Assembly (NCBI GenBank): GCA_943327015.2 | Contig: CALPVM020000111.1 | Location: 1-7,335 of the forward strand | DNA from: Akkermansia muciniphila | GTDB taxonomy: Bacteria; Pseudomonadota; Gammaproteobacteria; Burkholderiales; Burkholderiaceae_C | Length of the DNA stretch: 7,335 bases | Direction of reading: 5' to 3' | Part shown: in pieces, positions 1-7,263 of the stretch | Numbering within the stretch: position 1 is the stretch's first letter | Layout of the letters: each line of letters opens with the position of its first letter | The notes under the pieces: model-generated | Databases searched by the model: none | What the model saw: only the letters and a program-made list of their open reading frames with translations | Told to the model about the DNA's origin: nothing | Position numbers and translations under genes: made by a program

Positions 1-511
1 ACAACATAAAGTCAATGGCTTCGTGTGCTTCAGCCAGACTCATGGCAACTACAACCCCTTTGCCTGCAGCCAAACCATCGGCCTTGACTACAATAGGTGC
101 CCCCATTTTTTCTACGTAGGCGTGCGCTGCAGCAGGGTCTGTAAAGGTATCAAAATGTGCGGTAGGAATTCCATGGCGCTGCATGAAATCTTTGGAAAAA
201 GCCTTGGAGCTTTCAAGTTGCGCAGCCGCTTTGGTGGGGCCAAATACGCGTAATCCATTTTGGCGAAACAAATCAACCACACCAGCAGCCAGTGGCGCTT
301 CTGGGCCTACTACGGTTAATCCAATTTTGTTTTCCAGTGCCCAATGACATAAATCGGACGGGTTGGTGATTGGTAAATTACGCAGACGCAAATCAGAGGC
401 AGTACCGCCATTTCCAGGTGCCACAAAAATGGTTTGCACCTTTTCAGACTGAGCCAATTTCCAAGCCAATGCGTGTTCACGGCCGCCGCCGCCAATTACA
501 AGTACTTTCAT
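1..511 (-). CDS. purD: Phosphoribosylamine--glycine ligase (GAR synthetase), N-terminal part, cut by the left edge
   Basis: PurD catalyses the ATP-dependent joining of 5-phosphoribosylamine and glycine to give GAR, the second step of cytosolic de novo purine synthesis. The minus strand reads open from ATG at 511 to the window edge, giving 170 residues of a family that usually has about 420-430. Visible motifs are the glycine-rich start MKVLVIGGGGREHALAWKL (1-19), PGNGGTAS (32-39), VVGPEAPLAAG (67-77), FGPTKAAAQLESSKAFSK (90-107) and VVKADGLAAGKGVVVA (141-156). These are the N-terminal GARS domain followed by the start of the ATP-grasp domain, including its glycine-rich ATP-binding loop. The ATG overlaps the yebC TGA in ATGA, and no Shine-Dalgarno sequence is evident upstream, so translation is probably coupled to yebC in a yebC-purD operon. 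No frameshift is seen. The identification is very secure; only the C-terminal part is missing. Confidence 0.97.
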   Translation of the reverse strand, partial: MKVLVIGGGGREHALAWKLAQSEKVQTIFVAPGNGGTASDLRLRNLPITNPSDLCHWALENKIGLTVVGPEAPLAAGVVDLFRQNGLRVFGPTKAAAQLESSKAFSKDFMQRHGIPTAHFDTFTDPAAAHAYVEKMGAPIVVKADGLAAGKGVVVAMSLAEAHEAIDFML

Positions 512-1227
512 AGCGCAGCGTTGTGATAAACGTCTTGTACATCGTCAAGATCTTCGAGCACATCCAATAGTTTTTGCATTTTTATCACATCCTCAGAACT
601 TAATTCAATGGTATTTTCAGCTCGCATGGTTACACCAGCCAACTCTGCTACCAAACCTGCCGCTTCTAATGCCGATTTAACACTTTCAAAGTCTGCCACA
701 TCGGTAAGCACTTCAATGGCACCATCTTCATCGGTAAGAACATCTTGCGCGCCGGACTCCAAAGCAACTTCCATCACTTTGTCCTCACTAGTGCCAGGAG
801 CATAAATAATTTGACCGCAATGTTTGAACTGGAATACCACTGATCCTTCAGTGCCCATATTACCACCGTGCTTACTAAAGGCATGGCGAACTTCGGCAAC
901 AGTGCGTACCCGGTTGTCGGTCATGGTGTCAACCATAATGGCCGCTCCACCAATGCCATACCCTTCATAGCGTATTTCTTCGTAGCTCACGCCCTCGGCG
1001 TTACCCGTAGCTTTGTCAATGTTGTACTTGACCCTTTCAGCAGGCATATTGGCTGCTTTGGCTTTTTCAACCGCCAAGCGCAAACGTGGGTTAGAACCCA
1101 AATCAGCACCACCAGCACGGGCAGCTACTGTAATTTCGCGAATAATACGCGTCCAGATTTTGCCCCGTTTTTCATCTTGACGGCCTTTACGATGTTGTAT
1201 ATTGGCCCATTTACTGTGTCCTGCCAC
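508..1227 (-). CDS. yebC: YebC/TACO1 family protein (translation factor / putative transcriptional regulator)
   Basis: The 239-residue product has the full length usual for this family. The N-terminus MAGHSKWANIQHRKGRQDEKR, IIREITVAARAGGADLGSNPRLR (28-50), NMPAERVKYNIDKA (60-73), YEGYGIGGAA (87-96) and DNRVRTVAEVRHAFSKHGGNMG (104-125) are hallmark YebC segments, followed by an acidic C-terminal region. It is a cytosolic protein. Many homologues are annotated as DNA-binding regulators; newer work links bacterial YebC and mitochondrial TACO1 to ribosomes and to translation of difficult, proline-rich stretches. Which role applies here cannot be read from sequence. The start codon is GTG at 1227-1225: AAAGGA lies 6 nt upstream, and the family-typical MAGHSKW begins exactly there. 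The stop overlaps purD by 4 bp. The gene is divergent from the DUF853 ATPase gene across 58 bp. Confidence 0.97.
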   Translation of the reverse strand: MAGHSKWANIQHRKGRQDEKRGKIWTRIIREITVAARAGGADLGSNPRLRLAVEKAKAANMPAERVKYNIDKATGNAEGVSYEEIRYEGYGIGGAAIMVDTMTDNRVRTVAEVRHAFSKHGGNMGTEGSVVFQFKHCGQIIYAPGTSEDKVMEVALESGAQDVLTDEDGAIEVLTDVADFESVKSALEAAGLVAELAGVTMRAENTIELSSEDVIKMQKLLDVLEDLDDVQDVYHNAAL

Positions 1228-1285
1228 ACAAATTCCTTTAAAAACTCGTTACGCTATAGCTTGAATTGTACTTTTAGAGAGATCT
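1228..1285. promoter_or_regulatory. Divergent intergenic region between yebC and the DUF853 ATPase gene
   Basis: These 58 bp must hold the 5' signals of both divergent genes unless a promoter lies inside a coding region. On the minus strand TACAAT (1265-1270) is a five-of-six match to a sigma70 -10 box and would leave a leader of about 30 nt before yebC, but no recognisable -35 box lies 16-18 bp upstream. On the plus strand TATAGC (1255-1260) is a four-of-six -10 match, also without a clear -35. A weak Shine-Dalgarno AGAGAG (1276-1281) sits 4 nt before the ATG at 1286. That promoters are present is inferred from gene layout; the exact boxes are tentative. Confidence 0.4.
1234..1239 (-). promoter_or_regulatory. 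Ribosome binding site of yebC (fixes the GTG start)
   Basis: On the minus strand AAAGGA is followed by a 6-nt spacer and then GTG, a good Shine-Dalgarno arrangement. It supports initiation at the GTG where the family-typical N-terminus begins. Confidence 0.75.
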
Positions 1286-2797
1286 ATGCCATTTGTATCC
1301 CAAGAGGGCATTCTTTTAGCCCAACGCGCGCAATCCAATGCATTTATTCAGTGTTTTTTACGACCAGACAAGGCCAATCGTCACGGATTGATCACCGGAG
1401 CCACCGGAACCGGCAAAACCATCACATTACAAACGCTTGCTGAGGGATTTTCTCAGATTGGGGTTCCAGTTTTTATGGCCGATATCAAAGGCGACCTGAC
1501 TGGAATAGCCCTTCCAGGTACGTTAAGCGACAAACTGGCCAAAGTCCTAGAACACAGAAAATTATCACCCCCTGATTTTAGTGCTTTTCCCGCTACCATC
1601 TGGGATGTTTTGGGTGAACAAGGTCATCCGGTTCGCGCTACAGTCAGCGATTTAGGTCCATTATTACTAGCACGCATGCTGAATCTGAATGAGACACAGG
1701 AAGGCGTGCTGCAATTGGTTTTCAAAATTGCCGATGACCAAGGGCTGTTGCTACTAGATCTCAAAGACTTACGCGCCATGTGCCAGCAGGTGGGTGACAA
1801 TGCCAGCCAGTACACCACCCAGTATGGCAACATCAGTGCAGCCAGCATCGGCGCTATTCAACGTGGCTTAATGCAAATTGAAACCCAAGGTGGGGATCGT
1901 TTTTTTGGTGAGCCCATGCTAAACATTGCCGACATGATGCAAACCGACGGCAGCGGCAAGGGAGTGGTCAATATTCTGGCTGCCGACAAGTTGATGCAGT
2001 CCCCACGCCTATATGCTACTTTTCTGCTTTGGATGCTGAGTGAGTTATTTGAAACTCTGCCTGAAGTGGGCGATGTAGAAAAACCCAAACTGGTTTTCTT
2101 TTTTGATGAAGCCCACTTACTATTTGCTGATGCGCCCAAGGTACTGATTGAACGCATTGAACTGGTGGTACGCCTAGTGCGCAGTAAAGGGGTAGGCGTG
2201 TTTTTTGTGACGCAGAACCCGCTGGATATTCCCGATACGGTTCTGGCGCAGCTCAGTAACCGCGTACAACACGCTCTGCGCGCTTTTACCCCGCGGGATC
2301 AAAAAGCCGTTAAGTCTGCTGCTGATACCATGCGCCCTAACCCTGGTCTTGATGTGGCTGCCGCCATTACAGAACTGGGTGTGGGCGAGGCGCTGGTGAG
2401 CTTGCTGGATGACCAAGGCCGCCCCAGCATGACAGAACGGGTGTTTATTGTGCCACCCGCGAGCCAAATTGGCCCCATTACCCCAGATCAACGGCGCACT
2501 TTGCTGCAAACCTCAGTAGTTGCAGGTATTTACGAGAAAACCATTGACCGTGCCTCGGCTTTTGAGGCATTGCAGGGTCAAACAGCCGCTGCTCAAACTG
2601 CTGCAAACAAGACTTCTGAAAATAGCATCATGGACGGTATTGGCGACATGCTTGGTGGTGGTACTAAACGATCTCGCGCAGGTGTGGGTGAGCAACTATT
2701 AAAAAGTGCTGCCAACACCATTGGGCGTGAGGTGGGTAAACAGCTTATTCGAGGTGTGTTGGGTAGTCTGTTTGGTAGCTCAAGAGGTCGGCGCTAG
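1286..2797 (+). CDS. YjgR/DUF853 family HerA-like P-loop ATPase
   Basis: The 503-residue product matches the helicase HerA-like DUF853 family (PF05872, E. coli YjgR) in length and motifs. Visible elements are Walker A GATGTGKT (38-45), the family-typical MADIKGDLTG (64-73) just after it, Walker B LVFFFDEAH (269-277, with D274 and E275), and GVFFVTQNPLDIPDTV (304-319), a sensor-like segment. A Gly/Ala/Ser-rich linker (about 430-465) leads to a C-terminal segment resembling other YjgR proteins (SAANTIGREVGKQLIRG, 474-490) and a basic end GSSRGRR. No signal peptide or membrane helix is apparent, so it is probably cytosolic. HerA relatives include DNA-end-processing and DNA-pumping ATPases, but YjgR substrates are not established, and there is no adjacent nurA nuclease or conjugation gene to suggest one. 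The gene is transcribed alone, divergent from yebC and convergent with dnaE. The family call is secure; function is unknown. Confidence 0.92.
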   Translation: MPFVSQEGILLAQRAQSNAFIQCFLRPDKANRHGLITGATGTGKTITLQTLAEGFSQIGVPVFMADIKGDLTGIALPGTLSDKLAKVLEHRKLSPPDFSAFPATIWDVLGEQGHPVRATVSDLGPLLLARMLNLNETQEGVLQLVFKIADDQGLLLLDLKDLRAMCQQVGDNASQYTTQYGNISAASIGAIQRGLMQIETQGGDRFFGEPMLNIADMMQTDGSGKGVVNILAADKLMQSPRLYATFLLWMLSELFETLPEVGDVEKPKLVFFFDEAHLLFADAPKVLIERIELVVRLVRSKGVGVFFVTQNPLDIPDTVLAQLSNRVQHALRAFTPRDQKAVKSAADTMRPNPGLDVAAAITELGVGEALVSLLDDQGRPSMTERVFIVPPASQIGPITPDQRRTLLQTSVVAGIYEKTIDRASAFEALQGQTAAAQTAANKTSENSIMDGIGDMLGGGTKRSRAGVGEQLLKSAANTIGREVGKQLIRGVLGSLFGSSRGRR

Positions 2798-2804
2798 CAG
2801 CACA

Positions 2805-5800
2805 TCATTCATAGGCGATGACTGCATTGCCCTGCTCTGCCTGCATACGCCAAGCAGCAAGAGCAGCGTTGCTGGGGTATATGCGGGCATCTTCTCCTAG
2901 TTGCAGCTCGGCAGCAGCTTCAGACTTTAGCTGTAGCTGAAAGCGCACTGGTAAGCCCCTAATTAGCTCGCCCTGCTCTGACATTTCGCGCTGCGCAGGA
3001 AACTCTTTCACCATCCGCGCCACGTCTGGCACTTTGCTGCCCGGAGTGGCACATACCTGAACCTTCAAATACTTGCCAAAGCGGCAACGCGCCTGCTCCA
3101 GACTCCATATTTGCGTGATGGTAAACTGCATGCCACCGGAAAAACGGTCGGGTTGCGCCTTGCCCATGACCACCACCAACTCATCATCTTTGAGCAGATT
3201 TTTATAGGTGGTAAGCAAAGTTTCATCGGCACGCGCCTCAATCACTGCCGACTTATCATCCAACTTGAAAAGCGCCAGTTTGCCGCGTTGGCCGTTGATG
3301 ACCCGGTAGTCGTTCACAATACCGGCCAACAATTGGGGCTCACGGGTGTCAATTAAATCGGCAATTTGTCGTTTAGCAAAACGTCGTACTTCAAGCTCTA
3401 CCTCGTCAAACAGATGACCAGACAAATAAAAGCCAACCGCTGTTTTTTCAAAACCAAGGCGCTCTTTAATGCCCCACGGCAGCGTAGGCACCATGTCCGG
3501 TTCTTGCGTACTGGAGCCGTGGTCGTCATCGCCCCCCATGTCAAACAAACCTACCTGACGTGCGTTGGCCGCAGAAGCCACTGCAAACTCAAAGGCACGG
3601 TCCATTGAGGCCAACAATGAAGCGCGGTTTAAATCGACACAATCAAACGCTCCCGCTTTAATGAGGGCATCGACGCAGCGCTTGTTCAATTTACTGCGGT
3701 CAACGCGCAGACAAAAGTCAAACAAACTGGTAAATGGCCCTGATTTTCCGGTGGGGCCTTGCCCCTCACGCGCAGCCACAATCGACTCAATAGCCTGTTG
3801 CCCAGTACCTTTAATGGCACCCAATCCATAGCGAATTTGCTGGTTTGAAATAGGCTCAAAACGGTATTTTCCACGGTTGATATTGGGTGGTTCAAAGGTA
3901 ATACCCATTTTCATGGCATCTTCAAACAGCACTTTAAGCTTGTCGGTGTCATCCATTTCCACCGTCATGTTGGCGCAAAAGAACTCTGCTGTGTAGTGCA
4001 CCTTGATCCATGCCGTGTGGTAGGCCAATAGCGAGTACGCTGCAGCGTGCGACTTGTTAAAGCCGTAGCCAGCAAACTTTTCCATCAGGTCAAACACTTC
4101 ATCGGCCTTGGCTTCGCTGATGTTGTTTTTGGCGGCACCGGCTCGGAAAATACTGCGGTGCTCGGCCATCTCTTCGGCCTTCTTTTTACCCATGGCACGG
4201 CGCAACATGTCTGCGCCACCCAAAGAGTATCCGCCCAAAATCTGGGCGGTTTGCATCACCTGCTCTTGGTACACCATGATGCCGTAGGTTTCCGACAGCA
4301 TATCTGCCACCATAGGATGGGGGTACTCAATCTCCTCGCGTCCATGCTTACGCGCCACAAAGCTGGGAATCAAGTCCATAGGACCAGGGCGGTACAGGGC
4401 GTTCAAGGCAATCAGGTCTTCCAGCCGGGTCGGTTTGGCATCACGCAACATCCCCTGCATGCCGCGACTTTCAAACTGGAACACGGCTTCCGTTTTACCT
4501 TCTGAGAACAGTTGGTACACCTTGGAGTCATCTAGGGGCAAGTTCTCAAAAGCAAAATTTTCTTGGCCAAGATGGCGCTTGATAATCAGCTCACGCGCTA
4601 TTTCCAAAATGGTCAGTGTAGCCAAGCCCAAAAAGTCAAACTTAACGAGACCTATGGCTTCTACGTCGTCCTTGTCAAACTGGCTTACCGCCGATTCACT
4701 GCCCGGCTGCTGGTACAAAGGGCAAAAATCAGTCAGTTTGCCAGGAGCAATCAACACACCACCGGCGTGCATGCCCACGTTACGCGTCATGCCTTCCAGT
4801 TTACGTGCCAGCTCCAGCAACGTTTTAACGTCCTCTTCTTTGCTTTCGCGTTCAGCCAAAATCGGTTCGGCTTCAGTGGCGTACACCAGCTTATCGTCTT
4901 TTTTCTTGTCCGGCGGTGGTAGTTGCAACGTCACACTCACTCCGGGTTTATTGGGAATGAGCTTGCTAATGCCATCGCAAAAGTTATAGCTCATATCCAG
5001 CACCCGCCCCACATCCCGAATAGCAGCGCGTGCCGCCATGGTACCGAAGGTGGCAATCTGACTCACTGCCTCCTTGCCGTATTTGATCTTGACGTAATCA
5101 ATGACCCGGTCACGATTGCCTTGGCAAAAGTCGATATCAAAGTCGGGCATGGATACCCGCTCAGGGTTCAAAAAGCGCTCAAACAGCAATTTGTAACGTA
5201 TCGGGTCAAGATCAGTAATTTTGAGCGCATAAGCCACCAGTGAGCCAGCCCCGGAACCACGACCGGGCCCTACCGGGCAACCGTTATTTTTGGCCCAGTT
5301 AATAAAGTCGCCCACAATTAAAAAATAGCCGGGAAAGCCCATTTTTAAAATAGTAGCGATCTCAAACTCCAAACGCTCCACATAGCTTGGCAGGTGCTGC
5401 TCACGCTCCTGCGCATTGGGGTACAAATGCGCCATGCGCTCTTTGAGCCCTTCATGCGAGGCATAGCGAAAATAATCTTCTGGCGACATGCGCTGGCCAT
5501 TCACCTCTGGCGTGGGAAAGTCCGGCAACTGGGGTTTGCCCAAAACCAGGGTCAGGTTGCAGCGTTTGGCAATTTCCAGCGTATTGGCAATTGCAGAGGG
5601 CACATCCGCAAACAAATCCTGCATCTGGGCACTGGACTTGAAATACTGCTCACGGGTAAAACGTCTTACCCGTTTGGGGTTGCTTAAAATTTCTCCGTCT
5701 GCAATGCAAACACGGGCTTCGTGGGCTTCAAAATCATCGGGGGCGGTAAATTGCACCGGATGCGTAGCTACCACGGGTAACTTAAGGTCTGATGCCAACT

Positions 5801-6350
5801 GCACAGCCGCATTCACATGCAATGCATCATCAGCTCTGCCAGCACGCTGGAGTTCTACATAAAAACGGTGCGGAAAAATAGCCGCCATCTGCAACGCCCA
5901 CTCTTTGGCACGCATTGCATCACCCTGCACCAAGGCTTGGCCCAGCGCACCGGCTTGCGCTCCAGACAGGGCAATCAAGCCTTCATTCAGGTCTTGCAGC
6001 CAGCGCACCTTCACCACGGGTTGCGCCTTTCCCGGGTTTTGGGTGTGTGCACGCGCTAGAATTTCAGAGAGATTCAGATACCCCTGCTTGCTTTGTACCA
6101 ACAACAACATGCGTGAGGTTGCAGCAAGGTCTGTACCCAAACCTTCTACCACTATTTCAGCGCCGACCAAGGGCTTAACACCCTTGCCACGTGCTTGCTT
6201 ATAAAACTTGATGGCTCCAAACAGGTTGTTTAAATCGGTAATAGCCAATGCGGGCTGACCGTCCGAAGCGGCCACTTTAACTACATCGTCAATGCGGTTG
6301 GTACCGTCAACAATGGAAAATTCGGAATGCAGGCGTAGATGTACAAACAT
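2805..6350 (-). CDS. dnaE: DNA polymerase III subunit alpha (replicative C-family polymerase)
   Basis: This is the catalytic subunit of the replicative polymerase III holoenzyme. I place the start at ATG 6350, giving 1181 residues that begin MFVHLRLHSEFS as in beta-proteobacterial homologues. An in-frame ATG at 6407 would add 19 residues with no family character and overlap trhO. Positions below use the 1181-residue form. An N-terminal PHP domain comes first. The polymerase core has GPGRGSGAGSL (361-371) and the catalytic aspartates in PDFDIDF (402-408, D403 and D405) and KFDFLGL (third Asp about D572). YGFNKSHAAAYSLLAYHTAW (762-781) is a conserved finger-region segment. Then come helix-hairpin-helix elements near GLGAIKGTG (842-850), a probable beta-clamp motif QVGLF (932-936), an OB fold (about 1006-1084) and a C-terminal tau-binding-type region. 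In the PHP domain Arg6 replaces the first His of HxH, and ITDLNN has Leu where active forms have His. The domain therefore looks inactive as in E. coli, and proofreading by a separate DnaQ is inferred. No clear Shine-Dalgarno precedes the start. Confidence 0.97.
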   Translation of the reverse strand: MFVHLRLHSEFSIVDGTNRIDDVVKVAASDGQPALAITDLNNLFGAIKFYKQARGKGVKPLVGAEIVVEGLGTDLAATSRMLLLVQSKQGYLNLSEILARAHTQNPGKAQPVVKVRWLQDLNEGLIALSGAQAGALGQALVQGDAMRAKEWALQMAAIFPHRFYVELQRAGRADDALHVNAAVQLASDLKLPVVATHPVQFTAPDDFEAHEARVCIADGEILSNPKRVRRFTREQYFKSSAQMQDLFADVPSAIANTLEIAKRCNLTLVLGKPQLPDFPTPEVNGQRMSPEDYFRYASHEGLKERMAHLYPNAQEREQHLPSYVERLEFEIATILKMGFPGYFLIVGDFINWAKNNGCPVGPGRGSGAGSLVAYALKITDLDPIRYKLLFERFLNPERVSMPDFDIDFCQGNRDRVIDYVKIKYGKEAVSQIATFGTMAARAAIRDVGRVLDMSYNFCDGISKLIPNKPGVSVTLQLPPPDKKKDDKLVYATEAEPILAERESKEEDVKTLLELARKLEGMTRNVGMHAGGVLIAPGKLTDFCPLYQQPGSESAVSQFDKDDVEAIGLVKFDFLGLATLTILEIARELIIKRHLGQENFAFENLPLDDSKVYQLFSEGKTEAVFQFESRGMQGMLRDAKPTRLEDLIALNALYRPGPMDLIPSFVARKHGREEIEYPHPMVADMLSETYGIMVYQEQVMQTAQILGGYSLGGADMLRRAMGKKKAEEMAEHRSIFRAGAAKNNISEAKADEVFDLMEKFAGYGFNKSHAAAYSLLAYHTAWIKVHYTAEFFCANMTVEMDDTDKLKVLFEDAMKMGITFEPPNINRGKYRFEPISNQQIRYGLGAIKGTGQQAIESIVAAREGQGPTGKSGPFTSLFDFCLRVDRSKLNKRCVDALIKAGAFDCVDLNRASLLASMDRAFEFAVASAANARQVGLFDMGGDDDHGSSTQEPDMVPTLPWGIKERLGFEKTAVGFYLSGHLFDEVELEVRRFAKRQIADLIDTREPQLLAGIVNDYRVINGQRGKLALFKLDDKSAVIEARADETLLTTYKNLLKDDELVVVMGKAQPDRFSGGMQFTITQIWSLEQARCRFGKYLKVQVCATPGSKVPDVARMVKEFPAQREMSEQGELIRGLPVRFQLQLKSEAAAELQLGEDARIYPSNAALAAWRMQAEQGNAVIAYE

Positions 6351-6390
6351 ATGCTGATTGTAGATTTTCAAAGGGCTTAAAATTGCACCT
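6351..6390. promoter_or_regulatory. Divergent intergenic region between dnaE and trhO
   Basis: With the dnaE start at 6350 and the trhO start at 6391, only 40 bp separate the two 5' ends. On the minus strand TACAAT (6357-6362) looks like a -10 box but lies only 6 nt from the dnaE ATG and has no -35 partner. On the plus strand TAAAAT (6378-6383) is similarly close to the trhO GTG. AAGGG (6371-6375) is about 15 nt from the GTG, too far for a standard Shine-Dalgarno. Promoters are expected from the layout, but I cannot place them; they may lie within the neighbouring coding regions. Confidence 0.3.
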
Positions 6391-7125
6391 GTGAACACCA
6401 TACTCAATATTTCCGTCTATAAATTTATCCCGCTACCAGATGCGCAAGATTTACGCAACTTGCTGCTTGAGCGTTGCAAACAATTGGCGCTCAAAGGCAC
6501 TATTTTGCTGGCAGAAGAAGGCATTAATATGTTTTTAGCAGGTAGTGCCGAAGCCATTCACGGTTTTTTTGCGCAATTAAAAACCGATGTACGCTTTGCC
6601 GACCTGCAACCTAAAGAAAGCTGGTCGGATCGGCAACCTTTTAAAAAGATGCTGGTAAAAGTAAAAAAAGAAATTATCCGCATGGATTACCCCACCATCC
6701 GCCCTGCCAATGGACGTGCAGCTGCAGTTTCTGCCGCTACCGCCAAACGTTGGCTGGACCAAGGGCATGATGATGTGGGTCGCCCCGTGGTTACATTAGA
6801 TACCCGCAACGCCTTTGAGGTGGACCATGGCACTTTTGAGGGCGCAATTGACTGGCGCATTAACAAATTTACCGAATTTCCGGATGCAGTACGCGCCCAC
6901 CAGGCAGAACTGCAGGAAAAAACCATTATCAGCTTTTGTACCGGAGGTATACGCTGCGAAAAAGCGGCCATTTTGATGCAAGAAATGGGGCTAAACAATG
7001 TATACCAACTTGAAGGTGGCATATTGAAATACTTTGAGGAAGTGGGTGGAGCACACTACCAAGGCAACTGCTTTGTGTTTGATGAACGCGAAGCGTTGGG
7101 AGCAGATTTATCGGCTAGAAAATAA
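6391..7125 (+). CDS. trhO: tRNA uridine(34) hydroxylase, rhodanese-domain protein (TrhO/YceA family)
   Basis: TrhO hydroxylates the wobble uridine U34 of certain tRNAs using molecular oxygen, giving 5-hydroxyuridine, the precursor of the cmo5U/mcmo5U wobble modifications. The 244-residue product begins MNTILNISVYKFIPL and contains LKGTILLAEEGINMFLAG (34-51), the typical N-terminal domain of this family. WSDRQPFKKMLVKVKKEIIRMD (78-99) follows. The C-terminal rhodanese domain has LDTRNAFEVDHGTFEGAIDW (136-155), the active-site loop CTGGIRCEKAA (183-193) with catalytic Cys183 and the family-typical Cys189, and YQLEGGILKYFEEVGGAHYQG (205-225). It ends shortly after CFVFDEREA (227-235), so it lacks the cysteine-rich tail of longer homologues. 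The GTG at 6391 is the first plausible start after an in-frame TAG at 6361 and matches the family N-terminus, but no good Shine-Dalgarno precedes it. It is divergent from dnaE. Paired CTGGIRC cysteines separate it from a plain thiosulfate sulfurtransferase. Confidence 0.93.
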   Translation: MNTILNISVYKFIPLPDAQDLRNLLLERCKQLALKGTILLAEEGINMFLAGSAEAIHGFFAQLKTDVRFADLQPKESWSDRQPFKKMLVKVKKEIIRMDYPTIRPANGRAAAVSAATAKRWLDQGHDDVGRPVVTLDTRNAFEVDHGTFEGAIDWRINKFTEFPDAVRAHQAELQEKTIISFCTGGIRCEKAAILMQEMGLNNVYQLEGGILKYFEEVGGAHYQGNCFVFDEREALGADLSARK

Positions 7126-7263
7126 TACCGCACTTGACACGCGGCACTTCAGCGTGCAGCCAGGCATCACAGACCATTGCCACAGAATTTATTCGGCAAA
7201 ACACTCAAAGCCACTTCATCCTTGTGGATAATTGGGGAACAACACTGCTTATAGACAAATAGA
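7126..7263. other. Intergenic region between trhO and the right-edge gene; no clear terminator
   Basis: These 138 bp hold no supportable gene. Short inverted repeats are present: CACGC/GCGTG (7138-7142 and 7152-7156, 9-nt loop) and ATCC/GGAT around 7219-7229. Neither has a following T-tract, so they do not make a convincing intrinsic terminator. TTGACA (7134-7139) is a perfect -35 hexamer but has no -10 box at 16-18 bp. GATAAT (7227-7232) is a five-of-six -10 match without a good -35, overlapping a DnaA-box 9-mer. If the downstream gene is CRISPR-associated, this stretch is the border between core genes and that locus. Confidence 0.5.
7223..7231 (-). promoter_or_regulatory. Perfect DnaA-box 9-mer (TTATCCACA)
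   Basis: The plus strand reads TGTGGATAA, the exact complement of the strong DnaA box TTATCCACA. It is a single copy in an intergenic region, with no cluster of further boxes seen nearby, so an origin is not supported. It could be a regulatory DnaA site or chance; a given 9-mer on either strand is expected by chance in about 6% of windows this long. Confidence 0.35.

Noticed and set aside
868..1443. 191-residue plus-strand open frame spanning the yebC start and the 5' end of the ATPase gene
   Set aside because: It lies antisense to conserved yebC and out of frame with the ATPase gene, and its protein has no recognisable domain or composition of a real gene.
4047..4989. Overlapping plus-strand open frames of 152, 184 and 119 residues inside dnaE
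   Set aside because: They are antisense to strongly conserved polymerase-core sequence; the translations are Ser/His-rich and match no family I know.
6391..7125. Simple thiosulfate sulfurtransferase instead of TrhO
   Set aside because: The distinct N-terminal domain (LKGTILLAEEGIN) and the CTGGIRC loop are characteristic of the TrhO/YceA family.
7134..7139. Perfect TTGACA as a -35 box
   Set aside because: The sequence 16-18 bp downstream (around 7156-7163) is GC-rich and has no -10-like hexamer.
7128..7157. Possible trhO terminator formed by CCGC/GCGG, GCAC/GTGC or CACGC/GCGTG inverted repeats
   Set aside because: The stems are only 4-5 bp, compete with one another and are not followed by a T-tract.
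7034..7231. 65-residue plus-strand open frame running from the end of trhO into the intergenic region
   Set aside because: It starts inside trhO in another frame, has no ribosome binding site and no recognisable protein features.
7126..7263. CRISPR repeats or leader before the candidate CRISPR-associated gene
   Set aside because: No repeat unit of 25-40 bp recurs; only a 7-mer (CACTTCA) appears twice, which can be chance.
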